Counted from the first letter of the stretch, positions 1 to 8,015 are shown. The stretch: 15,158 bases of DNA from JAZRUY01 sp045598845 (GCA_045598845.1 JAZRUY010000174.1:1-15158); one strand, 5' to 3'. Translations and numbers: made by a program. Notes: generated from the sequence alone by a model not told the origin.

Positions 1-1569
1 CACATCGCGCAGCCGCTCGGCGATCTGGCGGCCGCGGGCATAGGCCAGATCGGCATGGACAATGGAACTGAACGCGTCCACCGGATCCCCGTTGACCATA
101 ATGTCCAGTTTGACCAGTTTGGCTTCCTGATAGCCGGCCGGCTCATAATCCATGCTGCCGTATCCGCGGGTGATCGACTTGAGTTTGTCGTGAAAGTCGA
201 TCAGGATTTCATGCATCGGCAGCGCGGCGGTGATCACCACATGCCCGGCATCCACCGAATGAGTGTCGGTGCAGTATCCGCGCTTGGTCATCACCAGATT
301 CATAATGTCGCCGATATATTCGCTCGGAGTCATTATCCGGCAGGAAATCACCGGCTCCTCGATATGCTCGATGGCGGACGGGTCGGGCAGCAGCACCGGA
401 TTGTCGACCGGTATCATTTCGCCGCTTTTCATGTACACATGGTAGATCACGGACGGGTAGGTGGCGATGATGTCGCAATTGTATTCGCGGCGCAGCCGTT
501 CCTGAATGATTTCCATGTGCAGCAATCCCAGAAAACCGCAGCGGAAGCCGAATCCCAGAGCGGCGGAACTCTCGGCCTGATACACGAAGGCGGCATCATT
601 GAGCTGCAGTTTGGCCATGCTGAATTTGAGCTGGTCGTAATCCGCGGTGTCGATCGGGTAGATGCCGCTGAACACCATCGGCCGGATTTCCCGGAATCCC
701 GGCAGCGGTTCACGGCAGGGGCGGCTGACTTCCGTAACCGTGTCGCCCATCCGGGTGTCGGCGGGGGTTTTGAGGTTGGGAATGATATACCCCACCTCGC
801 CCGCCGACAGGGCGTCGGACGCGCGCATATCGGGGGAGAAAAAACCGACTTCCTTGATTTCGCTTTCAATCCCGTTGCTCATCAGCCGCATTTTGTCGCC
901 GCGGCGGAACGAGCCGTTTTTCACCCGCACATAGTTGACCACACCGCGGAAGGCATCGTAAACCGAATCGAAAATCAGCGCGGAACATCCGTCGTCGCCG
1001 GGCAACTGCTCCGGCGGCGGCACCTGGGCCACGATAGCGTTGAGCAATTCGGCCACGCCCTGCCCGGTTTTTCCGGATACGATGAACGATTCCTCGCGCG
1101 GCAATGCCAGAATCTCCTCGATCTGTTCATAGCAAAGTTCCGGATTGGCGGCGGGCAGGTCGATTTTATTGATGACCGGAATCACCTTGAGGTTCTGGCG
1201 GAAAGCCAGATTCACATTGGCGACGGTCTGCGCCTGCACTCCCTGAGTGGCGTCGACCAGCAGGATCGCGCCTTCGCAGGCGCCGAGAGACCGCGATACC
1301 TCATAGGTGAAGTCCACATGCCCCGGAGTGTCTATCAGATTCAGCTCGTAGGTTTCGCCGTCGGCAGCGGTCCAGCGCATCCGCACCGGGTGGGATTTGA
1401 TGGTGATGCCGCGTTCCCGCTCCAGATCCATGCCGTCGAGCAGCTGTTCGGTCAGATCCCGTTTGGCGACGGTGCCGGTGAGTTCCAGCATACGGTCGGC
1501 CAAAGTGGATTTGCCGTGGTCGATATGGGCGATGATGCAGAAATTGCGGATTTTTTTCAGTTCAGCCAT
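1..1569 (-). CDS. lepA: Elongation factor 4 (LepA), 3' end beyond the window
   Basis: Ribosome-associated translational GTPase of the LepA/EF4 family, which acts on stalled or mis-translocated ribosomes. The 523 visible residues start MAELKKIRNFCIIAHIDHGK. G1 is AHIDHGKS (14-21), G2 RGITI (53-57), G3 DTPGH (80-84), G4 NKID (134-137), and G5 reads SGK rather than SAK. Domain II follows, then the diagnostic LepA stretch ALGFGFRCGFLGLLHMEI. Family members are about 600 residues, so roughly the last 75, including the end of the C-terminal domain, lie left of position 1. The ATG at 1569 places the G1 motif at the normal distance; an upstream ATG near 1596 is out of frame. The ribosome binding site is weak. 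The gene is divergent from folB and has its own promoter at 1651-1679. Identification is secure. Confidence 0.97.
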   Translation of the reverse strand, partial: MAELKKIRNFCIIAHIDHGKSTLADRMLELTGTVAKRDLTEQLLDGMDLERERGITIKSHPVRMRWTAADGETYELNLIDTPGHVDFTYEVSRSLGACEGAILLVDATQGVQAQTVANVNLAFRQNLKVIPVINKIDLPAANPELCYEQIEEILALPREESFIVSGKTGQGVAELLNAIVAQVPPPEQLPGDDGCSALIFDSVYDAFRGVVNYVRVKNGSFRRGDKMRLMSNGIESEIKEVGFFSPDMRASDALSAGEVGYIIPNLKTPADTRMGDTVTEVSRPCREPLPGFREIRPMVFSGIYPIDTADYDQLKFSMAKLQLNDAAFVYQAESSAALGFGFRCGFLGLLHMEIIQERLRREYNCDIIATYPSVIYHVYMKSGEMIPVDNPVLLPDPSAIEHIEEPVISCRIMTPSEYIGDIMNLVMTKRGYCTDTHSVDAGHVVITAALPMHEILIDFHDKLKSITRGYGSMDYEPAGYQEAKLVKLDIMVNGDPVDAFSSIVHADLAYARGRQIAERLRDV

Positions 1570-1612
1570 TCGGATAAAATGTTCCAGATTGATTCCATAA
1601 AAACACCGAAAC

Positions 1613-1632
1613 CGGTACGGCAAATCGTACCG
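1613..1632. repeat. Inverted repeat in the lepA leader
   Basis: CGGTACG and its exact complement CGTACCG flank a 6-nt spacer (GCAAAT). The element lies between the predicted lepA start point and the lepA ATG, so the transcript could form a 7-bp stem-loop about 45 nt before the start codon. It shares the CGGTAC core with the palindrome in the promoter spacer at 1663-1670. It may instead be a DNA operator. No T-run follows, so it is not a typical terminator. Confidence 0.4.
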
Positions 1633-1650
1633 CCGTATCGTTACAACGGT

Positions 1651-1679
1651 AATATAGTTCCCCGGTACCGTAAAAACAA
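1651..1679 (-). promoter_or_regulatory. Putative sigma70-type promoter of lepA
   Basis: Read on the minus strand, TTGTTT (1679-1674) is followed after exactly 17 nt by TATATT (1656-1651), which predicts a start near 1644 and a leader of about 75 nt. The 8-bp palindrome CGGTACCG (1663-1670) lies inside the spacer between the two hexamers, a position where a bound repressor would block polymerase. The TATATT -10 matches those proposed for other genes in this window. Assigned by eye. Confidence 0.5.
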
Positions 1680-1689
1680 TCCCGCGCGG

Positions 1690-1719
1690 TTGGCGAAAAC
1701 CCGGCGGGGGAAGTACAGT
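1690..1719 (+). promoter_or_regulatory. Possible promoter of the folB-mutS operon
   Basis: TTGGCG (1690-1695), an 18-nt spacer and TACAGT (1714-1719) form a weak sigma70-like pair, each matching four of six consensus bases. It is the best candidate I found between the lepA promoter and folB, but it is clearly poorer than the other promoters listed for this window. Confidence 0.25.
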
Positions 1720-1773
1720 AAGGTATATGGACGGACGGTTGGACGGTTAACCGGAACGGAGAATCCGCGTACT

Positions 1774-2124
1774 ATGGATGAAATGAAAATAAGCGCGCTG
1801 CAGGTCAATGCGGTGATCGGCTGTCTGCCGCGCGAAAAAAAATACCGGCAGCGGCTGTTTCTGGACATCGCGCTGTGGCTGGATTTGTCGCGGCCGTCCA
1901 GAACCGATCTGCTGGAGCATACCGTGGATTATACTGAAATCGAAACCAAGGCCGGGGAGATTGCCGCCGCCCGCGGTTTCACACTGGTGGAGGCGCTGGC
2001 CGGGGCGGTGCTGGATATGATCATGCGCGACTATCCGCAGGTGAAGAAGGCCGCGGTTACGGTTTTCAAGCCCGGCGCGTCCGCGCGGTCGGAAGTGCGG
2101 ATAACCGTCGGGCGGGAACGCTGA
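1774..2124 (+). CDS. folB: Dihydroneopterin aldolase (FolB)
   Basis: Predicted 116-aa dihydroneopterin aldolase, which converts 7,8-dihydroneopterin to 6-hydroxymethyl-dihydropterin and glycolaldehyde in folate synthesis in the cytoplasm. Family landmarks are in order: VIGCLPREKKYRQRLFLDI (14-32) with Glu21 at the usual position of the conserved early acidic residue, the HTVDYTEIE segment (49-57) with Tyr53, LVEALA with Glu73, and FKPGA with Lys99, matching the conserved KP near the C terminus. The length is normal for the family. The reading frame stays open far upstream only because it runs antisense to lepA. ATG 1774 has a purine-rich GGAACGGAG about 12 nt before it; ATG 1783 is a possible alternative. 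It lies 24 nt before the next gene and probably heads the operon. No other folate genes are visible. Confidence 0.88.
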   Translation: MDEMKISALQVNAVIGCLPREKKYRQRLFLDIALWLDLSRPSRTDLLEHTVDYTEIETKAGEIAAARGFTLVEALAGAVLDMIMRDYPQVKKAAVTVFKPGASARSEVRITVGRER

Positions 2125-2148
2125 AAATTCAACCGGAGGAAAACGACG

Positions 2149-2700
2149 ATGCCGAATCGGGAATCTGTTACAAAAATACCTTTACCGGAATTCAACTGCC
2201 GGGCGCTGCGGCTGTGGGGGGACGACAATCTGCTGCTTGCCGCCGGCAGCGTGCCGTCCGGGGAATACAATGCCATGACCGTCGGCTGGGGATTCTTCGG
2301 CACACTGTGGGCGAAACCGGCGGCGATGGTGATGCTGCGGCCGGACCGCTACACTTTGGAATTTATCGACCGTTACAGCGATTTTACTTTGAGCGCATTG
2401 CCGGAGGAGCGGCGGGACGCCCTGGCTTTTCTCGGCTCCCATTCCGGCCGGGACATGGCGGATAAAATCACCCGCGCCGGTCTGACCGCGGTGCCGGCGG
2501 AAGGATGCGACGCACCCGCTTTCGCCGAGGCGGAGCTGACGCTGGAATGCCGCAAGATGTACCGCTTCCAATTGAACGGCCGTGGTTTTATCGACAAGAG
2601 CCCGATTGAAAAGTATTATTCCGACCGCGATTACCATCTTTGTTTCTTCGCGGAAGTTACCGCGGTGTTCGGCACCGCAGGATACCGGTCGGCAAAATAG
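2149..2700 (+). CDS. Flavin reductase-like (FMN-binding split-barrel) protein
   Basis: A 183-aa protein resembling the flavin reductase/flavoredoxin-like family, which binds FMN in a split beta-barrel and moves electrons between NAD(P)H, flavin or other carriers. Visible family features are NAMTVGWGFFGTLWAKP (41-57), where the MTVGWG turn usually contacts the flavin phosphate, VMLRPDRYTLEFI (61-73), FTLS (79-82), the SHSGRDMADK segment (97-106), and EAELTLECRKMY (127-138). The start is set by a strong GGAGGA ribosome binding site 8 nt before the ATG. It sits between folB and mutS, 14 nt before mutS, so it is probably co-transcribed. Substrate and partner cannot be read from the sequence, and the mutS context does not point to a known role. 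Confidence 0.82.
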   Translation: MPNRESVTKIPLPEFNCRALRLWGDDNLLLAAGSVPSGEYNAMTVGWGFFGTLWAKPAAMVMLRPDRYTLEFIDRYSDFTLSALPEERRDALAFLGSHSGRDMADKITRAGLTAVPAEGCDAPAFAEAELTLECRKMYRFQLNGRGFIDKSPIEKYYSDRDYHLCFFAEVTAVFGTAGYRSAK

Positions 2701-2714
2701 GAATCCTCCCGGTC

Positions 2715-5234
2715 ATGGCGGACGACAAACTCACTCCGATGATGCGGCAGTACCGGGCCGCCAAGGCGGAAATTCCGGAGGATGCGGTGCTGCTGTTCCG
2801 GCTGGGGGATTTTTACGAGGAATTTTTCGAGGATGCCGAACGGGTCAGCGCGGTGCTCGGACTGGCGATGACCAAGCGGCAGGGGGTGCCGATGTGCGGA
2901 TTCCCCTACCATGCGCTGGATGCCCAGCTGCCCAAACTGGTCGCCGCCGGCGTGAAGGTGGCTATCGCGGAACAAATGGAGGATCCGCGGCTGGCGCAGG
3001 GGACGGTGGTCAAACGCCAGATCACCAGAATCATCACCCCCGGCACCGTCACCGACAATTCGCTGCTCAGTCCGGAACGGAATAATTTTCTCGCCGCCGT
3101 CGCGCCGCGCGGCGAAGGTTACGCGCTGGCCTGTCTGGATATAAGCACCGGGGATTTCCGCGCCGCCCGGATGGAAAACGCGGAAAAACTCGCCGCCGAA
3201 TTCAACCGGCTGAATATCCGGGAGTGTTTGATTTCTCCGGCGCTGGACGAGTATTTTCAGGCGCATCCGGAGTCGCGCCCGGCACCGCGCGGTCATCTGC
3301 TGTGGACCGTCGCTGAGGACGGATATTTTGATTTCCCCGCCGCGGAGCATCTGCTGCTGGAGCAGTTCAAAGTCGCATCGCTCGACGGATTCGGCTGCCG
3401 GGACTGTCCGGAAACCGTGTGCGCCGCCGGCGCGGTGCTGCGGTATGCCGGTGAAAATCTGCGCGCGCCGACTTCGCATATCTGCCGGATAACCGGCTAC
3501 CGCACTTCCGAATATCTGGAACTGGATTCGATATCACTGCGCAATCTGGAAATCACCGAGGCCATGTTCGGCGGCGGCAAATCCGGCTCGCTGCTGGGTG
3601 TGGCAGACCGCACTGTCACCCCGATGGGGGCGCGTAAACTGCGCGACTGGCTGACCCGGCCGCTTTACCGGCACGATGCGATTGTGGCGCGTCAGGACGC
3701 GGTGGAAGGGTTCACCGGTTCGCCGCTGACGCTGGCGGAGTTGAGGGAAACCGTCGGGGTGGTGCGGGATCTGGAACGGCTGACCGGCCGGCTGAACATC
3801 GGCAACGCCAATGCCAGGGACATGCAGGCGCTGGCCCGCTCCGTGGAGGTGATTCCGGCGGTGAAAGTCCTGCTGGATGAATTCGATATCCCGCTGCTGC
3901 AGGAACTTAATGCCGGGATGACCGCTTTTCCGGAACTGTTGCAGAGGATCGACGCCGCCGTCGCGGACGAGCCGCCGGCGGTACTCACCGACGGAGGTAT
4001 CATCCGCCCCGGATACTGTGCCGAACTGGATGAATTGCGCAGCGCCGCCTCCGACGGAAAATCCTGGCTGGCCAGAATCCAGCAGCGTGAAATCGAACGC
4101 ACCGGCATTAAATCTCTGAAAGTGCGCTACAATTCGGTGTTCGGCTACTATATCGAAGTCAGCAAAGCCAATCTCGAGGCGGTGCCGGATGACTATGTAC
4201 GCAAGCAGACGCTGGTCAACGCCGAGCGGTTCATCACCCCGGAACTGAAAGAACTTGAAAGCCGCATCCTCGGCGCCGAGGAAAAGTCCAAGGCGCTGGA
4301 AGCGCGTCTTTTTCAGGAGTTGCGGGAGTATGCCGCGGGGTTCACCGCGGGAATCCAGCAAACCGCGAATGCGCTGGCGGAGGCCGATGCGCTGTGCGCA
4401 CTGGCGGAAACCGCCCGGGTTCTGCACTACTCCCGGCCGCGTATTTTCGATGACGACCGGCTGATTATCAAAGGCGGCCGCCATCCGGTGCTCGATGCCG
4501 CGATGGGGTTCGGCAATTTTGTGCCCAACGACTGCGAACTGGACGGCGACCGGCACCGGATGATGCTGATAACCGGTCCCAACATGGCCGGAAAGTCCAC
4601 TTATATCCGTCAGACCGCGCTGCTGGTGATTCTGGCGCAGTGCGGTTCTTTCGTGCCGGCCGAGAGTATGGAACTGGGGCTGGTGGACCGGGTGTTCACC
4701 CGCATAGGGGCGGCGGATGACCTGGCGCGCGGACAAAGCACCTTTATGGTGGAAATGATCGAAACCGCCAATATTCTCAATCATGTAACTCCCAAAAGCC
4801 TGGTGATTCTGGATGAGATCGGACGAGGCACCAGTACTTTCGACGGGTTGTCCATCGCCTGGGCGGTGGCGGAATATCTGCATGACGATCCGCGCTGCCG
4901 CACCCAGTTCGCCACACACTACCATGAACTTACCGAACTGGCCCGCACCCGGGAGGGCATCGGCAATTACAACATCGCGGTGCGCGAATACAACGGCCGG
5001 ATAATTTTTCTGCGCCGGATCGTGCCGGGCAGCGCAGACCGCAGCTACGGGATTCAGGTTGCCGGACTGGCCGGGCTGCCGCCGGCGGTCATCGGCAGAG
5101 CCAAAAATATTCTGGAACTGCTGGAAAAAACACCGGGTTCGCCGCGCGAGGCGGTGGCGTCTCTGCCGCGCCGTTCCGGCCGCGGCGGAAAGGGCGGAGA
5201 AGAGAGTCCGGCGCAGCAGCAGTTGCTGCTGTAA
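2715..5234 (+). CDS. mutS: DNA mismatch repair ATPase MutS
   Basis: Predicted 839-aa MutS1, which recognises mismatches and small loops and recruits MutL. The N-terminal mismatch-binding domain has LTPMMRQY (6-13) and the intercalating F-x-E motif in GDFYEEFF (Phe33, Glu35). Core, clamp and lever domains follow. The ATPase domain has Walker A GPNMAGKS (621-628), Walker B LVILDE (696-701), the RGTST loop, and ATHYHEL carrying the conserved histidine. The C-terminal QQQLLL fits the QxxLL-type beta-clamp-binding motif known for MutS. The frame is open upstream to 2640, but homology begins at MADDKLTPMM, so ATG 2715 is chosen. Its ribosome binding site is modest (AGGA). It is downstream of the flavin-reductase-like gene in the folB operon; no mutL is visible. 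Confidence 0.97.
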   Translation: MADDKLTPMMRQYRAAKAEIPEDAVLLFRLGDFYEEFFEDAERVSAVLGLAMTKRQGVPMCGFPYHALDAQLPKLVAAGVKVAIAEQMEDPRLAQGTVVKRQITRIITPGTVTDNSLLSPERNNFLAAVAPRGEGYALACLDISTGDFRAARMENAEKLAAEFNRLNIRECLISPALDEYFQAHPESRPAPRGHLLWTVAEDGYFDFPAAEHLLLEQFKVASLDGFGCRDCPETVCAAGAVLRYAGENLRAPTSHICRITGYRTSEYLELDSISLRNLEITEAMFGGGKSGSLLGVADRTVTPMGARKLRDWLTRPLYRHDAIVARQDAVEGFTGSPLTLAELRETVGVVRDLERLTGRLNIGNANARDMQALARSVEVIPAVKVLLDEFDIPLLQELNAGMTAFPELLQRIDAAVADEPPAVLTDGGIIRPGYCAELDELRSAASDGKSWLARIQQREIERTGIKSLKVRYNSVFGYYIEVSKANLEAVPDDYVRKQTLVNAERFITPELKELESRILGAEEKSKALEARLFQELREYAAGFTAGIQQTANALAEADALCALAETARVLHYSRPRIFDDDRLIIKGGRHPVLDAAMGFGNFVPNDCELDGDRHRMMLITGPNMAGKSTYIRQTALLVILAQCGSFVPAESMELGLVDRVFTRIGAADDLARGQSTFMVEMIETANILNHVTPKSLVILDEIGRGTSTFDGLSIAWAVAEYLHDDPRCRTQFATHYHELTELARTREGIGNYNIAVREYNGRIIFLRRIVPGSADRSYGIQVAGLAGLPPAVIGRAKNILELLEKTPGSPREAVASLPRRSGRGGKGGEESPAQQQLLL

Positions 5235-5269
5235 ACGGTCGCAAACAACTCGCGACGGCACACGGCGGT

Positions 5270-5298
5270 TTGTCAAAAATCCGGCATCATATTATATT
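5270..5298 (+). promoter_or_regulatory. Putative promoter of the amino-acid ABC operon
   Basis: TTGTCA (5270-5275), a 17-nt spacer and TATATT (5293-5298) match the sigma70 consensus at five of six bases in each box. The predicted start is near 5305, giving a leader of about 55 nt to the ATG at 5360. That leader contains the direct repeat at 5320-5341. Confidence 0.6.
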
Positions 5299-5319
5299 AT
5301 TCGCGTGTGTTGTCAGCCG

Positions 5320-5341
5320 AACGTATAAACCAACGTATAAA
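5320..5341. repeat. Tandem AACGTATAAA direct repeat in an operon leader
   Basis: Two identical copies of AACGTATAAA (5320-5329 and 5332-5341) are 12 bp apart, roughly one helical turn, between the predicted transcription start and the ribosome binding site of the solute-binding protein gene. Spacing and position suit a regulator binding two half-sites on one face of the DNA. The repeats could also be decayed alternative -10 boxes, since both contain TATAAA. Confidence 0.5.
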
Positions 5342-5359
5342 TTCAGGTGGCCGTTGAAT

Positions 5360-6100
5360 ATGAAATCTTTGAACATACTGTTGTGCGCCGCGGCGCTGGC
5401 CGGCTTGCCGGTACTCTGCTCCTGCGGTAAAAAATCCGCCGCCGGGGAACTGATCATGGCCACCGAGGCCACTTTCCCGCCGTATGAATACCGCGACGGG
5501 GATAAAATCATCGGTATCGATGTGGAAATCGTACAGGAAGTGGCGGACCGGCTGGGGTGTAAACTGCGCATCGATGATGTGAAATTCGATTCGGTTATTC
5601 CTTCGGTTATTTCCGGCAAGTGCGATATCGGGGCGTCCGGAATCACGGTTACCGAAGACCGCAAGAAACAGGTGAATTTCACGATTCCTTATATCGAGGC
5701 CGCGCAGGTGATCGTGGTTCCCAAAGGATCGGATATACAAGGCGAGTCCGATATGAAGGGAAAACGCATCGGCGTGCAGCAGGGTACTACCGGAGACCAC
5801 TATGTTACGGACAATATTCAGGAGCCGGAACGGTTCGAGAACGGGGTTTTCGCCTGCACCGCCCTGGCGACCGGCAAACTGGATGTGGTGGTGCTCGACA
5901 ACGAGCCGGCCAAGGCGCATTGCCGGGTACACGGAAACATAGAGATTCTCCCCGCTCCCCTGACTTCGGAATCCTATGCTTTCGCCGTCAGCAAGAAAAA
6001 TCAGGAACTGCTGGAAAAAATCAATGCGGTGCTGACCGATATGAAATCCGCCGGCCGGATAGACGAGATCATCCGGAAATATATTCCGGCGGAAGAATGA
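5360..6100 (+). CDS. Amino-acid ABC transporter substrate-binding lipoprotein (family 3)
   Basis: A 246-aa extracytoplasmic solute-binding protein of family 3, the polar amino acid group (HisJ/GlnH-like). It starts with a hydrophobic signal segment (residues 4-19) and the lipobox-like LCSC, so Cys22 is the likely lipidated residue. The mature part shows TEATFPPYEYRDGDKIIGIDVEI, typical of the family's first lobe (FPPYEY plus G(I/F)D(V/I)E), then GKCDIGASGITVTEDRKKQVNFTIPY, the family signature with its T-x-x-R loop, and GKRIGVQQGTTGD in the second lobe. The ATG at 5360 follows AGGTGG by 9 nt; the frame continues upstream without lipoprotein character. It is the first gene of the importer operon, 7 nt before the permease. 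The exact ligand is not determinable; a polar amino acid is expected. Confidence 0.92.
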   Translation: MKSLNILLCAAALAGLPVLCSCGKKSAAGELIMATEATFPPYEYRDGDKIIGIDVEIVQEVADRLGCKLRIDDVKFDSVIPSVISGKCDIGASGITVTEDRKKQVNFTIPYIEAAQVIVVPKGSDIQGESDMKGKRIGVQQGTTGDHYVTDNIQEPERFENGVFACTALATGKLDVVVLDNEPAKAHCRVHGNIEILPAPLTSESYAFAVSKKNQELLEKINAVLTDMKSAGRIDEIIRKYIPAEE

Positions 6101-6107
6101 GCGCCCG

Positions 6108-7004
6108 ATGACCCGGTTTTTCCGTCTGTTTCTGTCCGCCGTTCCGGCGGCGGCGCTCTGGCTGTTCTGCTGCGCTGGCGCCCCCGCCGCCGATCCCGGC
6201 GCCGGCATTCTGGACGATGCGGTGGAAAATATGATGATCGCCCGGGAAAGCGATGCATCCGGAGAAGGCTGGGGGGCTTCCGTGCTCCGCCGGTCCGGAG
6301 AATGGTACCGCTCGTGCGCCGATGATTTCAAAGATTCGTTTCACACTAATTTTATCAAAAATTCACGGTGGAAATATCTGGTTGACGGCCTGGGGGTAAC
6401 ACTGGAGATAACTCTGTTCGCTTCAATCCTCGGGCTGGCGCTGGGGTTCGCGGTCGCGGCGGTCAGGGCTTCGCACGACCGTACCGGCCGTCTGGGGTTT
6501 CTGAATCTGATCTGCAAAATTTACCTTACCGTTATCCGCGGCACCCCGTCGGTGGTGCAGCTTCTGGTGATATATTTCGTGATTTTCGGCACGGTGGATA
6601 TCAGCAAAGTCCTGGTGGCGGTGATCGCTTTCGGATTCAATTCCGGCGCCTATGTGGCGGAAATCGTCCGCAGCGGTATTATGTCGATCGACAAAGGGCA
6701 GTTCGAGGCCGGGCGCAGCCTGGGGCTTACCCATGTGCAGACGATGCGGTTCATCGTTCTGCCGCAGGCGTTCAAGAATGTGCTGCCGGCCCTGGGCAAC
6801 GAAGTGATCGTGCTGCTCAAGGAAACCAGTATCTCCGGCTATATCGCCTTGCAGGATCTGACCAAGAGCGGCGACATCATCCGCAGTCAGACTTATTCCC
6901 CGTTTCTGCCTCTGATCGCAGTGGCGGTGATATACCTGGTGCTGGTGGTCGGGCTCAGCGCGCTGCTGGGCAGACTGGAACGGAGACTGCGTAAAAATGA
7001 ATAG
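6108..7004 (+). CDS. Amino-acid ABC transporter permease, N-terminally extended
   Basis: Inner-membrane subunit of a HisM/GlnP-type polar amino acid importer, 298 aa. The transport domain begins near residue 90 (VDGLGVTLEITLF) with about five membrane segments (roughly 95-120, 133-160, 165-183, 215-240, 265-288). The EAA loop that contacts the ATPase is EAGRSLGLTHVQ followed by LPQA (200-221). Family members are usually 215-240 residues; here the first 90 add a signal-peptide-like segment (hydrophobic 8-22, then APAA at 25-28) and about 60 polar residues before the first transport helix. It lacks a full substrate-binding domain. It starts 7 nt after the binding-protein stop and overlaps the ATPase gene by 8 nt, which suggests translational coupling. 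An internal start at codon 42 or 43 is possible but lacks a clear ribosome binding site. Confidence 0.9.
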   Translation: MTRFFRLFLSAVPAAALWLFCCAGAPAADPGAGILDDAVENMMIARESDASGEGWGASVLRRSGEWYRSCADDFKDSFHTNFIKNSRWKYLVDGLGVTLEITLFASILGLALGFAVAAVRASHDRTGRLGFLNLICKIYLTVIRGTPSVVQLLVIYFVIFGTVDISKVLVAVIAFGFNSGAYVAEIVRSGIMSIDKGQFEAGRSLGLTHVQTMRFIVLPQAFKNVLPALGNEVIVLLKETSISGYIALQDLTKSGDIIRSQTYSPFLPLIAVAVIYLVLVVGLSALLGRLERRLRKNE

Positions 7005-7740
7005 CGGACCGGAACAGATTTTTGAAGTGCGCGATCTGGTCAAGCGGTACGGAGCGCTCCGGGCGGTGGACGGGGTGTCCGCCGATATCCGCCGCGGGGA
7101 AACGGTTTTCATACTCGGACCGTCAGGATCCGGCAAGAGTACTTTTCTGCGCTGTCTCAATTTGATGGAAACACCCACTTCCGGGCAGATAAAATTCAAG
7201 GGCGCTCCGGTCGCCGCCGGCACGATGAATATCAACCGCTACCGCCAGCGGGTGGGTATGGTTTTCCAGCATTTCAATCTGTTCCCGCACCTGACCATTC
7301 TTCAGAACATCACTCTGGCGCCGGTCAAAACCGGCCGGATGACCGCGGCGGAAGCCGGGGAAAAGGCGGAGGCGCTGCTGAAACGCATCGGATTATCCGA
7401 AAAACGCGATGTATATCCGCAGCAACTGTCCGGCGGCCAGAAACAGCGGGTGGCGATCGTCCGGGCTTTGGCGATGAATCCGGATGCCCTGCTCTTCGAC
7501 GAGCCGACTTCCGCGCTCGATCCGGAAATGGTCGGAGAGGTGCTGGCGCTGATGAAGGAACTGGCCGGAGAGGGGATGACCATGGTGGTGGTTACCCACG
7601 AAATCGGGTTCGCCCGTGAAGTGGCGGACAAAGTGATATTCATGGATAACGGCAGGGCGGTGGAAACCGGCACCGCGGCGGAGGTCATCGACGGTTCCGC
7701 CAATCCGCGCGTCCGGGAGTTTTTCTCCAAGGTTTTGTAA
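6997..7740 (+). CDS. Amino-acid ABC transporter ATP-binding protein (GlnQ/HisP-like)
   Basis: A 247-aa cytoplasmic ATPase that drives the importer. All motifs are intact: Walker A GPSGSGKS (41-48), Q-loop Gln91 in FQHFNLFPH, ABC signature LSGGQKQR (144-151), Walker B ALLFDE (164-169), D-loop SALD (172-175) and the switch histidine His201 in VTHE. FQHFNLFPHLT and the overall length are typical of the polar amino acid (GlnQ/HisP/ArtP) group. Its ATG overlaps the permease stop (ATGAATAG, 8 nt). It is the last gene of the operon. No convincing rho-independent terminator was seen before the tRNA promoter 29 nt downstream. Confidence 0.95.
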   Translation: MNSGPEQIFEVRDLVKRYGALRAVDGVSADIRRGETVFILGPSGSGKSTFLRCLNLMETPTSGQIKFKGAPVAAGTMNINRYRQRVGMVFQHFNLFPHLTILQNITLAPVKTGRMTAAEAGEKAEALLKRIGLSEKRDVYPQQLSGGQKQRVAIVRALAMNPDALLFDEPTSALDPEMVGEVLALMKELAGEGMTMVVVTHEIGFAREVADKVIFMDNGRAVETGTAAEVIDGSANPRVREFFSKVL

Positions 7741-7768
7741 CCGTTCCGGATAATCTTGCCGGCGTTTC

Positions 7769-7797
7769 TTGCAAAACACCTGTATCCGCGGTATATT
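7769..7797 (+). promoter_or_regulatory. Putative tRNA-Glu promoter
   Basis: TTGCAA (7769-7774), 17 nt, TATATT (7792-7797). The predicted start near 7804 leaves a short 5' leader of about 17 nt before the mature tRNA, as expected for a precursor trimmed by RNase P. Confidence 0.6.
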
Positions 7798-7820
7798 AGA
7801 AAACATACCTTATTCGGCCT

Positions 7821-7896
7821 GTCCCTATCGTCTAGAGGCCTAGGACACCGGGTTTTCATCCCGGCAACACGGGTTCGACTCCCGTTGGGGATGCCA
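7821..7896 (+). tRNA. tRNA-Glu (anticodon UUC)
   Basis: A complete cloverleaf can be drawn. The acceptor GTCCCTA pairs with TGGGGAT (with G-U pairs). The D-arm region TCGTCTAGAGGCCTAGGACA is typical of bacterial tRNA-Glu. The anticodon stem CCGGG/CCCGG encloses loop TTTTCAT with anticodon TTC at 7855-7857. The T-arm is ACGGG TTCGACT CCCGT. Discriminator G (7893) is followed by an encoded CCA (7894-7896). It decodes GAA and GAG. Confidence 0.97.
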
Positions 7897-8015
7897 TTTT
7901 AAGTTCAGAATTCTTCTTTCCCCATTCATGTTAAAGTGTTTTTTATGCTGAATAATTGCGCTGATCTGTGTGTTCCTGGCAGGCATTGATACGGTACGAA
8001 AATCATAAAACAGAT

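Noticed and set aside
55..1773. Long open frame on the plus strand running into folB
   Set aside because: It is antisense to lepA, whose GTPase motifs are unmistakable on the other strand; its translation is His/Arg/Gly-rich and resembles nothing. Only the part from 1774 is a gene.
3534..5276. Long minus-strand open frame opposite mutS
   Set aside because: It is a shadow of a certain mutS gene, arising from high G+C codon use; no ribosome binding site or recognisable domain.
5297..6331. Minus-strand open frame opposite the binding protein and permease genes
   Set aside because: Overlaps two well-supported genes and has no protein-like features.
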